This document shows, piece after piece, positions 25,128 through 36,084 of a stretch of 64,000 bases of DNA (positions are counted from its first letter, which is position 1; every line of letters begins with the position of its first letter). The translations under genes and the position numbers were made by a program. Origin of the DNA: Ulota crispa (lineage: Eukaryota > Streptophyta > Bryopsida > Orthotrichales > Orthotrichaceae); the NCBI GenBank assembly GCA_963920765.1, contig OY987244.1, positions 26,578,358 through 26,642,357 on the forward strand, in the 5' to 3' direction. A model generated the notes under the pieces. The model was not told the DNA's origin, searched no databases, and worked only from the letters and a program-made list of their open reading frames with translations.

Positions 25128-25487
25128 CTCCCTCTGTCCCAAAATGATCTTCCTGTTACACAAAATGTTATAGATTAAGCTCAAAAAGAACCATTTTTCA
25201 AAAACAATTTGACCTATGAATAGAGTTTCATGTCCTCCTATTGTTTTGAAATTTTGAGTTTCAAATCAATTTTCAAAAGTGTGGTTTCAAAGAGCTTAAA
25301 ATTTGAATTTATGAAGCATTTTTGAAGAGCACCAATGGCCACTCACTTGATGGCATGGGATTGGTTAGCATGCCCATGCTTTTGGAATATGTGCAAGTGT
25401 AGCTAGCTCCCTTCCTCCTCCAACAAGAAGATCGTTTTGGGACACTAAATAAAGGTCAACATGGAGATCGTTTTGGGACAAAGGGAG
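25128..25487. mobile_element. Stowaway-like (Tc1/mariner) MITE, 360 bp
   Basis: CTCCCTCTGTCCCAAAATG at the left and, inverted, CTCCCTTTGTCCCAAAA at the right match the Stowaway terminal consensus. TA flanks both ends (25126-25127 and 25488-25489). The right end is partly duplicated: 'agatcgttttgggaca' occurs twice within 60 bases. Confidence 0.92.
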
Positions 25488-25489
25488 TA

Positions 25490-26396
25490 CAATTTTTGTC
25501 ATTTTGCACTCTTGCAAGTGTAGGTACAAATATGAGTTAATAACTTGTAATTTGATAATCATGTGTATGGCATTTTTGATATCATAAGCATATCTACAAG
25601 GTGTATTTTGGTGACTTGAGAAAAACATCATGGGGCTAACCTTGCTCAAAACCTTTGAGAAGTTTTCAAATCTACACATGTGGCTTTTTAAAATTTGTTA
25701 GTGTATGTGAGATTGTTTTAGTATTATTTAGGAATTGAGAATAGTTAGATGCCCTCTAGGTAACTTTGTTTGTTCCAAGTATGCAATGAAGTGAGATAGA
25801 GAAGTGTCACCCCTATGACCAAATACAATATGCATTGATTTGATTTTGAACTTGGCCAAAGTGTATTTGGAGATTGGCATTACTTAATTAAAGAAGGTTT
25901 GGATTTTGAAAAGTATTCCAAAAACTTACAGAATTTTTCACTTTTTCCTACACTTGATTTAAAATTTGATATTGTAGTCCCTCCAAAAGTGTGTTTGGAG
26001 CATGTTTGTCTTCTTTGTGCATAAAAATACCAAGTGCATGATCACAAGCTCAAGAGCAAGAATATTGTGATGACCATGGATACATTATTTTGGAAAGACT
26101 TGTCCATCTAAGAATGTACATCATCTCCTTATGCCCATTCATCTTCAAAAATAGTCCTATGGAGATTTGGCACATGTATAGCACCCTCTTAATAAAAATT
26201 AATTTAATTTCTTTTATTGATGAAATAGTTTATGTCTACATCTTTCTTCCTATTCCAATTAATCATGATTGAAGGAGTTAGGGGCATGCCAAGTTCCTTA
26301 TGATCAATGCAATATATTGTTTCTTCTCTTATCATTAATTATTGATGAATTATTAATCATGTTTGGAAATACACATGATTATTGTAATCACAAGTG
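25490..26396. other. Unassigned spacer
   Basis: I see no gene or transposon end in this stretch. Confidence 0.3.
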
Positions 26397-26401
26397 TATA
26401 C

Positions 26402-26449
<48 letters not shown>
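26397..26449. repeat. Microsatellite (CATA)n then (TA)n
   Basis: Four to five tetranucleotide units run directly into about eighteen TA dinucleotides. Confidence 0.97.
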
Positions 26450-26452
<3 letters not shown>

Positions 26453-28199
26453 CAATAAAAATTTAGATAATGGGAATTAGCATCATGTACACAAAATTAC
26501 TAGGCAACACAAGAACTTTTTGCAAATGCTATTTGAATTATCAAAAAATGAGTAAAAATGAAATGAAATTGTGACAAACCTATGAATACAAATCTAGAAT
26601 GGACACTGGGTTTGTAATAATATAAAGCCACTATAGGTAGTGGACTTGTGCACCGCCGTTCTTGCAGAAGGCTGTGCCCATACTATCCCCACGCCACCTC
26701 TCATTCACAAAAAATATTCCATGGGATAATGTAAACTCAAATTCAATTTTAGATTCAAATCAATTTGCCTCTTCATCTCCCTCCCCACCCCTTCATATGT
26801 GAATTCCAAATTCATGTTGGAAAAAGATTCAATAGATTCCACCAAAGATATCCTTTCACACACAACGCCCATGTTCATCACTTTGGCCCTTGGCATCTGG
26901 CCAATCACAAATTTTTCACTTTGCTTCTTGGCCCTCGGCCAACCACAAATTTTTAAATCATACTTTGCTTGCAACTACCCAACTAATAAAGATAAGACTA
27001 TTATAGAGATAAGATAAGACTAGCATGACTTTTTATAGAACTAATACATTGAATTTTTGTGCAAAATTCATGCAAAGATAACAAGTCTTTTCAAATCCAA
27101 ATAGTTACTAGTTTGGTTTAAAAGTATTTCAATAACCCATCATATTGAATTTCAATGATTTTCTTTTTGCAGTCTATAATTGAATTTCAAGCTTTTATTT
27201 TATCAAGAATGCATGACTTTTACTCATCAGGTAAAAGTTTGAATATTGATCACTCCTTAGCAAAAAGTATAGTATACATTATATATGATCTTATTTTGAA
27301 AAAGCATGCATCATTTTTTGCAACTAGGCATTCAATTGTATAAATATAGATTTTTTTGCAAAAGTGCACTTTTCATGTCATATGCTTTTAGCTAAACTAT
27401 TCTTATAAATACTTCAACACCATGTCACTAAGTATTAATTTTCACATGAATGTGATTGCAAGAATGACATGTACTACATTTTGTCCCCCTCACCTTCTGG
27501 GGCTTGTTTTTTGCTTGTAACTTTTGCAAAAGAAGCCATATTGACTTATCCTCTTAAAGTACTGTGAACATGCAATTTATTAACGTTCAATGATTTTTTG
27601 GTGTTTTTTTAAAATATTTTGCTATTTTTAAGCAGCCCCCAAATAGGTGTCTACCTTGGCCATTTTGGGCGTTTTTAGTACTATTTTGGGTCCAAAAAAG
27701 CATTTCTAGGGCTATAAATCCAAGGATGTTGTTTATGGAGCATGCTTACATGCATCAGTAGAAGGGTTTTGCAATATTATAAATTCCATGGCATCTACAT
27801 TGTCTCAAAGTGGGCATCCTATCTCCCTTCATTGGCAAAATATGAAGAAATTCCTAAGCAAAGCAATTGTACCATGTGAATGTGTTTAATGGGTTCTCAT
27901 ATGGCCATTTTTTATTTTATTTTTTTGAATTATTTTACTATTTTCTAAAAAGCAAGAAAGAAATTGGCTTTTTGTTGGTGATTTTGTTTTGAGCATAACT
28001 TTTAGAACAAAATTTTTCTAGGTCTGAATTTTCTTGAGTATGCTATTTTAAGTGCTTTACAAATTTTCCTTTTTTTTTTTTTAATAAAAAAAACTCAAAA
28101 GCTCATATTACTACATAGTACTACCTAAGAGTGTTTGAGACAAAAGTGGTAGGTCATTCTTGCAACTACCCATTCTTATTTTTTCATCTTTAGACATGT
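26450..28199. other. Stretch without a recognised gene
   Basis: The segment 'ccaatcacaaatttttcact' and the following 'aatcatactttgcttgcaa' (26901-26975) recurs at 31503-31545, so a dispersed repeat of unknown type lies here. Nothing else is identifiable. Confidence 0.4.
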
Positions 28200-29325
28200 G
28201 ACATGTACAGTGGCCTCACAAAAACATTGTCGCCCTCTCTTGTGGCATTCAAAGAAGTTTGCATAATACAAACATAATTGACATTTCATTCTCATACTGA
28301 TGGTATCTGATCCTCATGCAATCCCAAACAAGCATACCAAATTTTAGTTTCTAAAAACCAAAATCCTATTTTTGGTCAATTGTTTGTATCAAAATCATGG
28401 TTTTACAAGAAAGTTGATTAAAAAGAATTGAACACTATATTTGTTAAATTGGGAAAAAAAGTGGTCCCACTTTGTACTTCACCTTGATCCAGAATAGTCA
28501 CCTCGAACCAGATTTGAAGGTATCAGATTCAATATGAGCCACTAAGATTTTTTCCCTTGCAAATTCCTCCTCCCAGGTGAGGGCACATGTACCAAAAAAA
28601 CGTTGCTAGCTCGGTTGTACATGATCATGTACAACCTGCAAAAGTCCCAAAATGTACCCTTTTTCTCAATTTAACAAATATAGTGTTATTGGTAATGAAA
28701 TTTTGAGATTTAATTGCATGAATAAGTAGTAGACACCCATCTGCTCTTCTTTCTTTGAAACAAACATTTCCAAAAAGTTTCAAATTGCCTTTTGTAGAGA
28801 TTTTAATGTTAGGGTGATCATGACCAAATTTAGTAAAATAAATATTTCATCCTATAATTTTTTTTTGGCAAAATAAACATATCATCATGTTCAAAGGTAC
28901 AAACTTCATTACAAAGTATGAGGAAAATAACAAAAACTAATTTCCATGAAGAAATATGTATTTAACTAAATTTGGTCATGATCACCCTAACATTAAAAAC
29001 TCTATAGAAGGAAATTTGAAACATTTTGGAAATGTTTGTTTCAAAGAAAGAAGAGCATATGGATGTCTACTACTTATCCATGCAATTAAATCTCAAAAAT
29101 TCATCACCAACTTTTTTTAATCTACTTTCTTGTAAAACCATGATTTTGACACAAAATAATTTACCAAAAATAGGATTTTGATTTTTGATAACTAAAATTT
29201 GGTATGCTTGACCGGGATTGCATGAGGATCACATACCAAAAATGTGAGAATAAAATGCCCATTATATTATTCATTGCACAAACTTCTTTGAATCCCATAA
29301 GTGGGACTTATGTACTCTTTCTTTT
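28200..29325. repeat. Long foldback 1 (inverted repeat)
   Basis: The left arm (about 28200-28870) and right arm (about 28955-29325) are inverted copies at roughly 80-85 percent by eye. For example, 'aaaatcatggttttacaaga' is answered by 'tcttgtaaaaccatgatttt'. The left arm is longer only because a 257-bp MITE sits in it. The foldback is a relative of the adjacent one at 29331. No protein is encoded. Confidence 0.82.
28431..28687. mobile_element. MITE with 4-base target duplication (ATTG), copy 1
   Basis: The terminal repeats are AACACTATATTTGTTAAATT and its inverse. ATTG lies on both sides (28427-28430 and 28688-28691). The other arm of the foldback (about 29101-29125) shows the uninterrupted site. 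Related copies are at 58713 and 63116. Confidence 0.9.
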
Positions 29326-29330
29326 TTGAT

Positions 29331-30215
29331 ATTGTACATACCAAGCAAGCATGAATTGTTTGTTGCCTTATTGACGTTCAAAGAACTTTGCATAATACAT
29401 AGTAAAATTGGGATTTTGCTATTTTAAATCATAGATAGTGATGCGTATGCAATCCCAACCAAGCATACCAATTTTTGATTCCAAAAAATCAAAACCTTAT
29501 TTTTGGTGACTTATTTTGTATTAAATTCATGACTTTACATGAAAACTGATTGAAAAAAATTGATGATGAATTTTTGAGATTTAATTGCATGGATGTATAG
29601 GCATCCATACATGCATCTTTCCTTCCAACAAGCATTTCCAAAAACGACTCTTAACCTCCTTTTATAATGATCTTAATGTTAGAATGAACGTGTTCAAATG
29701 TTGTATATTTAATAATTATTTGTGATACTAAAATTTTGTTATATGACTTATACCCTAGGACTAAATTTTTACCTTTGAACATGGCTATATGTTTACTTAG
29801 TTAAAAGTTAGTTTAAAAACAAAATCATTTATTTTACAAATTCTAGTCCTATCACAACCCACATTGAGCTCTTTGTTAATCATAATTTTGTTACTTAGAG
29901 ATATTTGTTTTAACATGAAAAAGGAGCATATAGATGTTTCCTACACATACATGCAATTGAATCTCAAAAACTCATCAATGATTTTCTTCAATTAGTTATC
30001 ATGTAAAATCATGAATTTAATACAAAATAATTCACTAAAAACAGGGTTTTGATTTTTTGGAATCAAAATTTGGTATGCTTGGTTGGGATTGCATACAAAT
30101 CAATATCCATGATTCAAAACAACACAATCTCAATTTTACTATGTATTATGCAAAGTTCTTTGAACAATGACAAGGCAACAGACAATTCATGCGTGCTTGG
30201 TATTGTACAATATTG
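29331..30215. repeat. Long foldback 2 (inverted repeat)
   Basis: The left arm (29331-29720) and right arm (about 29860-30215) are inverted copies. For example, 'gcatgaattgtttgttgcct' is answered by 'aggcaacagacaattcatgc'. The arms resemble those of foldback 1 in order and sequence ('tttggtatgcttg', 'gatttaattgcatg'), so both derive from one family. Confidence 0.82.
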
Positions 30216-30762
30216 TACAATCTAATATTTTTACTCTTCTTCTTGGAAACATAATTTTCAAACCTAAAATGATGATCTCATGTATTGTATACATGTATCA
30301 TCAACACATATAAAGAAAAAAAAAATCCATTCCATTGCATCTGAATTAGCATATAATTTGGCAAAAATTACAGCTTAAAACTTAACCTTTACATCATGAT
30401 TCTCACCATAATAGAAACCAAACGGTACAAAAATTATATTCATCTAACTTGAAGACATTTCCAATCAAATCAAAATCAAGATACAATAACATACAAAATC
30501 TTAGGTCCTTCTAAATCCAAATAAAATCTAAAAGAAGAACTACATGATCTGCAAATTACCACATACATACCATCTAAACAATCTAATTGAAATGTCAAAC
30601 TTCTAGAAGACTGAACAATAACCCTAAATACCAACATGTTAAATACATATGCAAATTTGATGCAAGTTACATGCAAAAATTTGGAAAACATGAATACAAT
30701 GAATTAAAACAAAAGCCATACCACTTCTATATCTACAACTTTCAACATTTGAAGGCTCCAAA
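30216..30762. other. Unassigned spacer
   Basis: I see no gene or transposon end here. Confidence 0.3.
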
Positions 30763-30903
30763 AACTAAAAGAAAAATGTGTCCTAAATAAGTTCACAATA
30801 ATTGTAAATGTCATAAACAATTGTAATTGAGTCATTGTATAATTGTTCAAGACATTTGCAGTCATTGTGCACCAATTGTTTACGACGTATTTTTCTTCTA
30901 GTA
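30763..30903. mobile_element. CACTA MITE, 141 bp, ends mutated
   Basis: The ends are ACTAAAAGAAAAA and TTTTTCTTCTAGT, one base off CACTA...TAGTG at each border, with AAA on both sides. The interior is like 60312-60464 and 51051-51170 ('gagtcattgtat'). Confidence 0.78.
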
Positions 30904-31745
30904 AAAGGTTTTGCATATTATGAAAATTTATCACATATCATATTTTCACAACACTAGTGGACCCATGTACCTGCCATTCCGGCGGAATGGCAGGGCAATC
31001 ACGGAAGCAGGTCCCTGCAAAGAAGTTAACAGGAAATTTGCCCCCATTCTGTGTCCCCCATCCTTCCATTCCATGCCCCCATCCCATGTCCCCATCCTCC
31101 ATCCTATGTCTCCCCATTCCATGCCCGCCATCCCATGTTCCCATCCCATGTCCCCATCCCATGTCCACCATCCTATATCCTTGTCCCATGCATGCCATCC
31201 CATGTCCCAGTCTCCGTGCCCCCATTCTCCCATTGCATGGCCCCATCCTCATCTTGTGTCTCCCCATTCCACGTGACATTTCACAATTACAATGACATTT
31301 CACAATTTCAAATGACTTTTCACCTTCCGATAAACTTTCACAATTGCAATGCCTTTTCATTCACAATTTCCAATGACATCTCACCTTCTCATGCCCTCCC
31401 ATTTTGTTAGAGAACCCCATGCACTCTCATCCCCATGATTTGGTTACATGATTTGGTTACATGATTTGGTTACATAATTCTATTACGGAACTCCTTTCCC
31501 TTGACCAATCACAAATTTTTAAATCATACTTTGCTTGCAAGTACCCAACAAATAGAACCAAGCTTATTATATAAATAAGATAGTTTAAGCTTGAAATAGA
31601 GAATAAAACTATAGAAATCATTCACACCTAAATGTAAACCTTTTGGAACGGGAAAACGGAGATGTTCTAGTACCATTCCATTTTAAATTTTAATAACTTG
31701 TTAATTTTTAGTACCTAGGTTCTTTGCAAATTCTTTGCTTCTTAG
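30904..31745. repeat. C-rich minisatellite region
   Basis: From about 31040 to 31265 the plus strand repeats 'catcccatgtccc'-type units of about 12 bases with variants. It is preceded by the palindrome CCATTCCGGCGGAATGG at 30972-30988. It is followed by looser 'aatgacatttcacaat' repeats to about 31385 and three 'atgatttggttac' units at 31435-31475. The open frames on both strands rich in Pro/His/Met/Gly are by-products. Confidence 0.85.
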
Positions 31746-31968
31746 CCCTTGAAGGGCCCTTGGGCTCTGGAGTTACGATACCAAATACAGTCGCAACCAA
31801 TGTTCAAAAATTTGAATCAACTGGAAATTAAGTGTTACAACCATACATATTAAAAGATTGTATGATGATGGGTGCATAAAAAATTTGAAAAGCCCTCAGA
31901 ACAACTCAAATACGTTTGTACATACGGTCATATATACAGCCATAAAGGGCTTTCATGACGTTCAGGGG
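31746..31968. mobile_element. piggyBac-like MITE, 223 bp, GAAGGGCC subfamily
   Basis: The left end is CCCTTGAAGGGCCCTTG next to TTAG. The right end inverted is CCCCTGAACGTCATGAAAGC next to ATAA. It is collinear with 49343-49552 and 59094-59317. Both flanking sites have drifted one base from TTAA. Confidence 0.8.
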
Positions 31969-31972
31969 ATAA

Positions 31973-32337
31973 CCCCAATCGTCCTTTTGAGTTTTTACAT
32001 CAGCTGAATCTAAATTAGGAGACATAATAGTTTATCCTAGACGTTGTTGTTCACATAATATTAGGTTTGTAATCTTTTGGTAATTAAGGTTTGAGGTGCA
32101 GGAGCGCCACATTTCAAACTTGGATTGTATCATGTTTTTAGAGATATCCCACAAGAATTATCCCTTCTCCTAAGACTTGAAAAAGAAAAAGAGAAAATGG
32201 TGAGAGAGTGATCAAGGTCATGTCACTTGATTCCGTTTATGGTACTTTGAAGATTAACTTATTATATAAAGCCCCTAGTGTCTATTAGTCACTCAAAATA
32301 ATTATCTATTAACACCAGAAGTTCAATGTTCTCTATT
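31973..32337. other. Unassigned spacer
   Basis: I see no gene in this stretch between two TTAA-type elements. Confidence 0.3.
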
Positions 32338-32341
32338 ATAA

Positions 32342-33270
32342 CCCCTAAATGCCCATGACTATGTTTCACCAGAATTTTTTGGAATGAGTTGTTTTGGATA
32401 GCCAAGGGAAAAAAATGGAAAATAAGCCTTGGTTCAATTAATCATAGGATCTGGTATTAGACTAGTTCATTATGACATAGTAAAATTTTAAAGATGTTTA
32501 CCACACAGATTGTGGGGTTATAAGTTTTGAAGTGAGAAACAAATTTTTTGGGACATTCAAATTTTGGGCAGCTCTAATTCAAGGAGGTTTTTGTACCAAT
32601 TCATTTCACCTTTTTGGTTTTACTTTTTCAAGATAAATTTTTTAATAGAGTTGGTCATATGCCTAAGAATTTTTATAAAATTTTGAATTGGAGAACTCAT
32701 ACTAAAAATTTAGAATAGGAAACTAGTTTCAAGAAATTTCTTATACACAGCCACTTTTTGAACAAATTTTGGCTCCCACATAAATAATTACTTTTAAAAT
32801 GTGAATGGTGGAGCTTTAGACTTTAGTTAAGTTTATAAGTGGAAGAAAAAGATAAAAATGGCCAAAAATTGTAGCTTAGACAAGTTTGATCTTGATCAAC
32901 ATAAGACCACTTCCAACAAAAGTTCAATAAATGGAAGTAAGCACAAAAAAATTGCCTTCATGAAATAAGGTTGGATCAAATTTGATGAAGAAATATCTTT
33001 GCTCCTCTACCTTTGGGAAAGATCCTAAAATTTCAAGTCCATTGTAAAAATTTATGCCCTTGTTGCTCTTTGAGCAAACAAAATTACATATTCCATCATA
33101 ATTTTGTTTCTACAAATCAAATTGGCTTAAAAACTATAACATTGAGAAGCTACTCCTTGAGTACACATCCTCTAAATTTTTTGTGGGAATTTATTTGTTA
33201 TTTTAGAAGTACTAGCATGCCCAAAACCACTATGTTGCCAAAAGAAAAACTCATTATGGGCATCTAGGGA
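32342..33270. mobile_element. piggyBac-like element, 929 bp
   Basis: The ends are CCCCTAAATGCCCATGA and, inverted, TCCCTAGATGCCCATAATGA. It is flanked by ATAA on both sides (32338-32341 and 33271-33274) instead of TTAA. It is one of the longest members in the window. No credible transposase frame is present. Confidence 0.78.
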
Positions 33271-33274
33271 ATAA

Positions 33275-33877
33275 AGCATTGGGTGATAAGCGTTGGAAGT
33301 ATGTCAGTCAATCAAAATTAGAAATCTCTTTGCCACTCGAAATTGAAAATCTCTTTCTCACTCAAAATTTGAAATTCAGAAAGGAGGAAAAAAAAGGAAT
33401 AGTCAAGGAAAGGGAGGGTCAAAAACCGCCAGAAATTCACCTTAAACCAAGAGAGACAATGCACAAAGTGCGTGCAAGGCATATACTCGTCAACTAATAA
33501 AAACCAATACAACCCTATAAAATGACATCTCTCACAACTTTCCACTCAACTGACCGTGAATAGTTGAACAACCCCAGTGGACTCGTTATCCACCCATGGT
33601 CTCTGCCTCTCTGGCAGTCTGGCCCACCGCTGTGAACTTGTGATGGGCAATGAGATCTGGGAACGCGCTCTAATGGGTTCTGAAGATTATGCTTGTTTCA
33701 CGCCATGACAAGAAGAATTCTTCCCCAGACCTAAAAGAAACAGAACTGCCGGCGGGAAGTCCGGCCCTCCATTTTCACCTTTCCATGAAAAAGATGAAGT
33801 CAACCGGTCAGCATTTGCAGTTCCTGATGCTCCAACGATCGCAAAGGTGATTATTCATTATCGTCAGAAGCTCAAGT
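33275..33877. other. Less AT-rich unique segment, possibly a gene remnant
   Basis: 33540-33870 has gene-like composition. The minus strand is open for about 55 codons, with words such as FAIVGASGTANADRLTSSFS and GGPDFPPAVLFLLGLGK, but it has no ATG at a sensible place. I do not recognise a family. It may be a decayed exon or captured fragment. Confidence 0.35.
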
Positions 33878-34205
33878 AAGGTAAGAGGCTCGTAAACCGA
33901 CCATCTAAGAGCTGAAACTGAATTTTGGGAGGTGGAACTTCTTGATATATTTTTCAGTAAATTTTCTTTGAAAGACAAGAGGAATTGGCATCTAACTGAA
34001 GTTATTTTGTATTTTTCAGAGCAATGTGGAATTAGTAATGAAATTTTGAAGTGGAAAGGTCATAGGGCTCTAAAATGGTGCACCTCTTCAAATGTACATC
34101 TACTGCACATTATGGAAAGGCTATGAATAAGCCATGTATTGACGGAGATCATTTGGGGAGGTGAGCGGAATTAGTGCCCTAACGCAATTTGAGCCTCTTG
34201 CCTTA
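33877..34205. mobile_element. MITE with TAAGGTA-type ends, 329 bp
   Basis: TAAGGTAAGAGGCTC at the left is matched inverted by TAAGGCAAGAGGCTC at the right. It shares 'ctctaaaatggtgcacctc' with the 7496 element. Confidence 0.78.
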
Positions 34206-34329
34206 AGGGTATGTTCACACTTGGTGTTAGGAGGGGTATTAGTAATACGAATGTAGTCTAAAGCTGTGTCCAAATACATCTAATTTTCTCTTGCTACTAC
34301 CCCTCTTAACATCAAGTGTGAACATACCT
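34206..34329. mobile_element. Short hairpin MITE, about 124 bp
   Basis: The terminal repeats are about 30 bases: GGTATGTTCACACTTGGTGT at the left, with the inverse of AGGTATGTTCACACTTGATG at the right. It directly abuts the previous MITE. Its ends resemble those at 50656-51025 ('gttcacatt'). Confidence 0.75.
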
Positions 34330-34631
34330 ATGTTTGGATTGCAAATTTTCATAATTTTATTTGTAAAACTGAAATTAATGTGAACTTTGGGAGTCAAAAA
34401 GTGTTCCACACCCATTACCAATGTCTAGATGTATGCAATTCCGATACTAACCAAACTAATTTCAACTCATTACTTCCTACCTCACTTTGGGACATGTGGC
34501 ACGACTTAAGTAGCCCCAACCTTGAAAAAGTCATAAAAATACATTCCAAAGCACCTATCTTTGCTCATGATGGAAATAGCGCACCATACTAGTTGGGAAT
34601 GGGGCGTTGTTGGCAATGGGTGTTTCTAGCT
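34330..34631. other. Unassigned spacer
   Basis: Only a short plus-strand frame of no known family is present. Confidence 0.3.
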
Positions 34632-35361
34632 TAAACATATTGACATACCCATTCCCAAACATTGAAGGGTTTAGGATACACAAGGTCTCCAAAATTTCAG
34701 GAAAAAATTCAGTAGAGATAGCTTCAACAAGCTATCATGGAATGTTGTTTTTGTGGAAAGAAGTAGTATTATAGAATAATTTATATTAAAGGGCAAAGTT
34801 ACAGCTCATAGGGTCCCAAAAAGTAACTTTAGACTAACTTCAAAATTGTTTGGAAGTGTTCCTATAACGACACTTGACGATTTCAATCCCAACCCTCCTA
34901 AACCAGCTTAGCATCTGATACGTGGCATGATTTGCTCGTGCAAGTAAGGTAGGAGCATCCATAAACGTCAAACTAAGGGTTTTGAACATGATGACTATTA
35001 GTAAACAACTAGCAAATTATAGGATCCTAATAGGAACTAGAAAAAAATGAGTTTGCACTTTCAATTGCATTATTTGGATATTGTGAGAATAAGTTATTAA
35101 TTTTTAAAGAGCAAACTGCCATTGTACCCATAACCACTTTTAAGAATTCATGTTCACATGTTGTACATTCTTGTCATTACATCTATTCACTTCCAAAGAT
35201 TTTCCAAAATTTCAAAAGTGACGATTATGTGAACACTGACGCTTATGGGTGCTCCTATCTTAGTGTTCATTACTCCACTTTGGGTTCAATAGTGTATGGG
35301 AAAACCCCCAAATCTAGGGTGCAGAATTGGGACCTACTTGAGAATGGGTGTGTCTACTTCA
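34632..35361. mobile_element. 415-bp MITE family, copy 2, split by another MITE
   Basis: It is collinear with 17111-17525 on either side of an insertion at 34945-35262. The ends are more eroded than in the other copies. Confidence 0.8.
34945..35262. mobile_element. TAAGGTAGGAG MITE nested in the 415-bp MITE
   Basis: TAAGGTAGGAGCATCCATAA and its inverse end TTATGGGTGCTCCTATCTTA. Comparison with the uninterrupted copy at 17440-17455 ('gtgcaagtgttcattg') shows the insertion. If the element is counted from AAGG, AGT is duplicated (34943-34945 and 35262-35264). Confidence 0.85.
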
Positions 35362-36084
35362 ACCAAAAAACGCTACGAAACAAGCAAAAACTTCAGATTC
35401 AACACTACGGAATTCACATTTTCTGATAGATGTAAATAAATTTTAGTGCAAGTTTTTGCGGAATTCACATCATTTGAACCTGTAAAAAAAATCAGTGCAA
35501 GCTTTGCTAAAATTAGCCGCATTTGTGAACACTACTGAAGTGCTGATGTCTTATATTTGACCTAATCAACTCATAATCAACTCATAATCAACTCATAATC
35601 AACTCATAATCAACTCATAATCAACTCATAATCAACCCATCAACAGAGAGATTTCGCGCAAGCCAGTACCGCAGTTTTTGGCTAAAATCTCTCAAGGCCC
35701 GGTCACACCATACTAAACCGGCGTTTTGTAAAAACATGTGGCGGTTATTACTTTTATGTGGAAAGTATACTTTTCGATATTTTAAATCCTATTTTTTAGT
35801 ATGTTCAAAATTCACGTTTTTGAGAGTCCATAAATCAATGTCTCAAATGTCTCAAATGTTTTAGAGATCATTTTAGAAGAATAATAGATGAAATTTTGGA
35901 AAAGTAATTGTTTATCAATTTTTCAAAAATACAAGTTACTTCTTCATCCATTTTAAAATAGTTGTTTTAGCTTGTGTGGCCCCAACATCATTTTGCTATG
36001 TATTGTGTCATGCGCTAGGCTCTGATGGAATCTCACACAACTTGGAACCAATATAAGGGGGAATCAACTTTTAATTACAAGCAA
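35362..36084. other. Spacer with an 11-base tandem array
   Basis: No gene is seen. 35564-35640 holds seven near-perfect units of 'aatcaactcat'. Confidence 0.6.

Noticed and set aside
30938-31410. Four long frames on both strands rich in Met/Gly/His or Pro/His
   Set aside because: They are created by the 12-base C-rich tandem repeat.
35564-35640. Seven regularly spaced short repeats, checked as a CRISPR-like array
   Set aside because: The 11-base units are contiguous with no spacers, and this is nuclear plant DNA; it is a simple tandem repeat.
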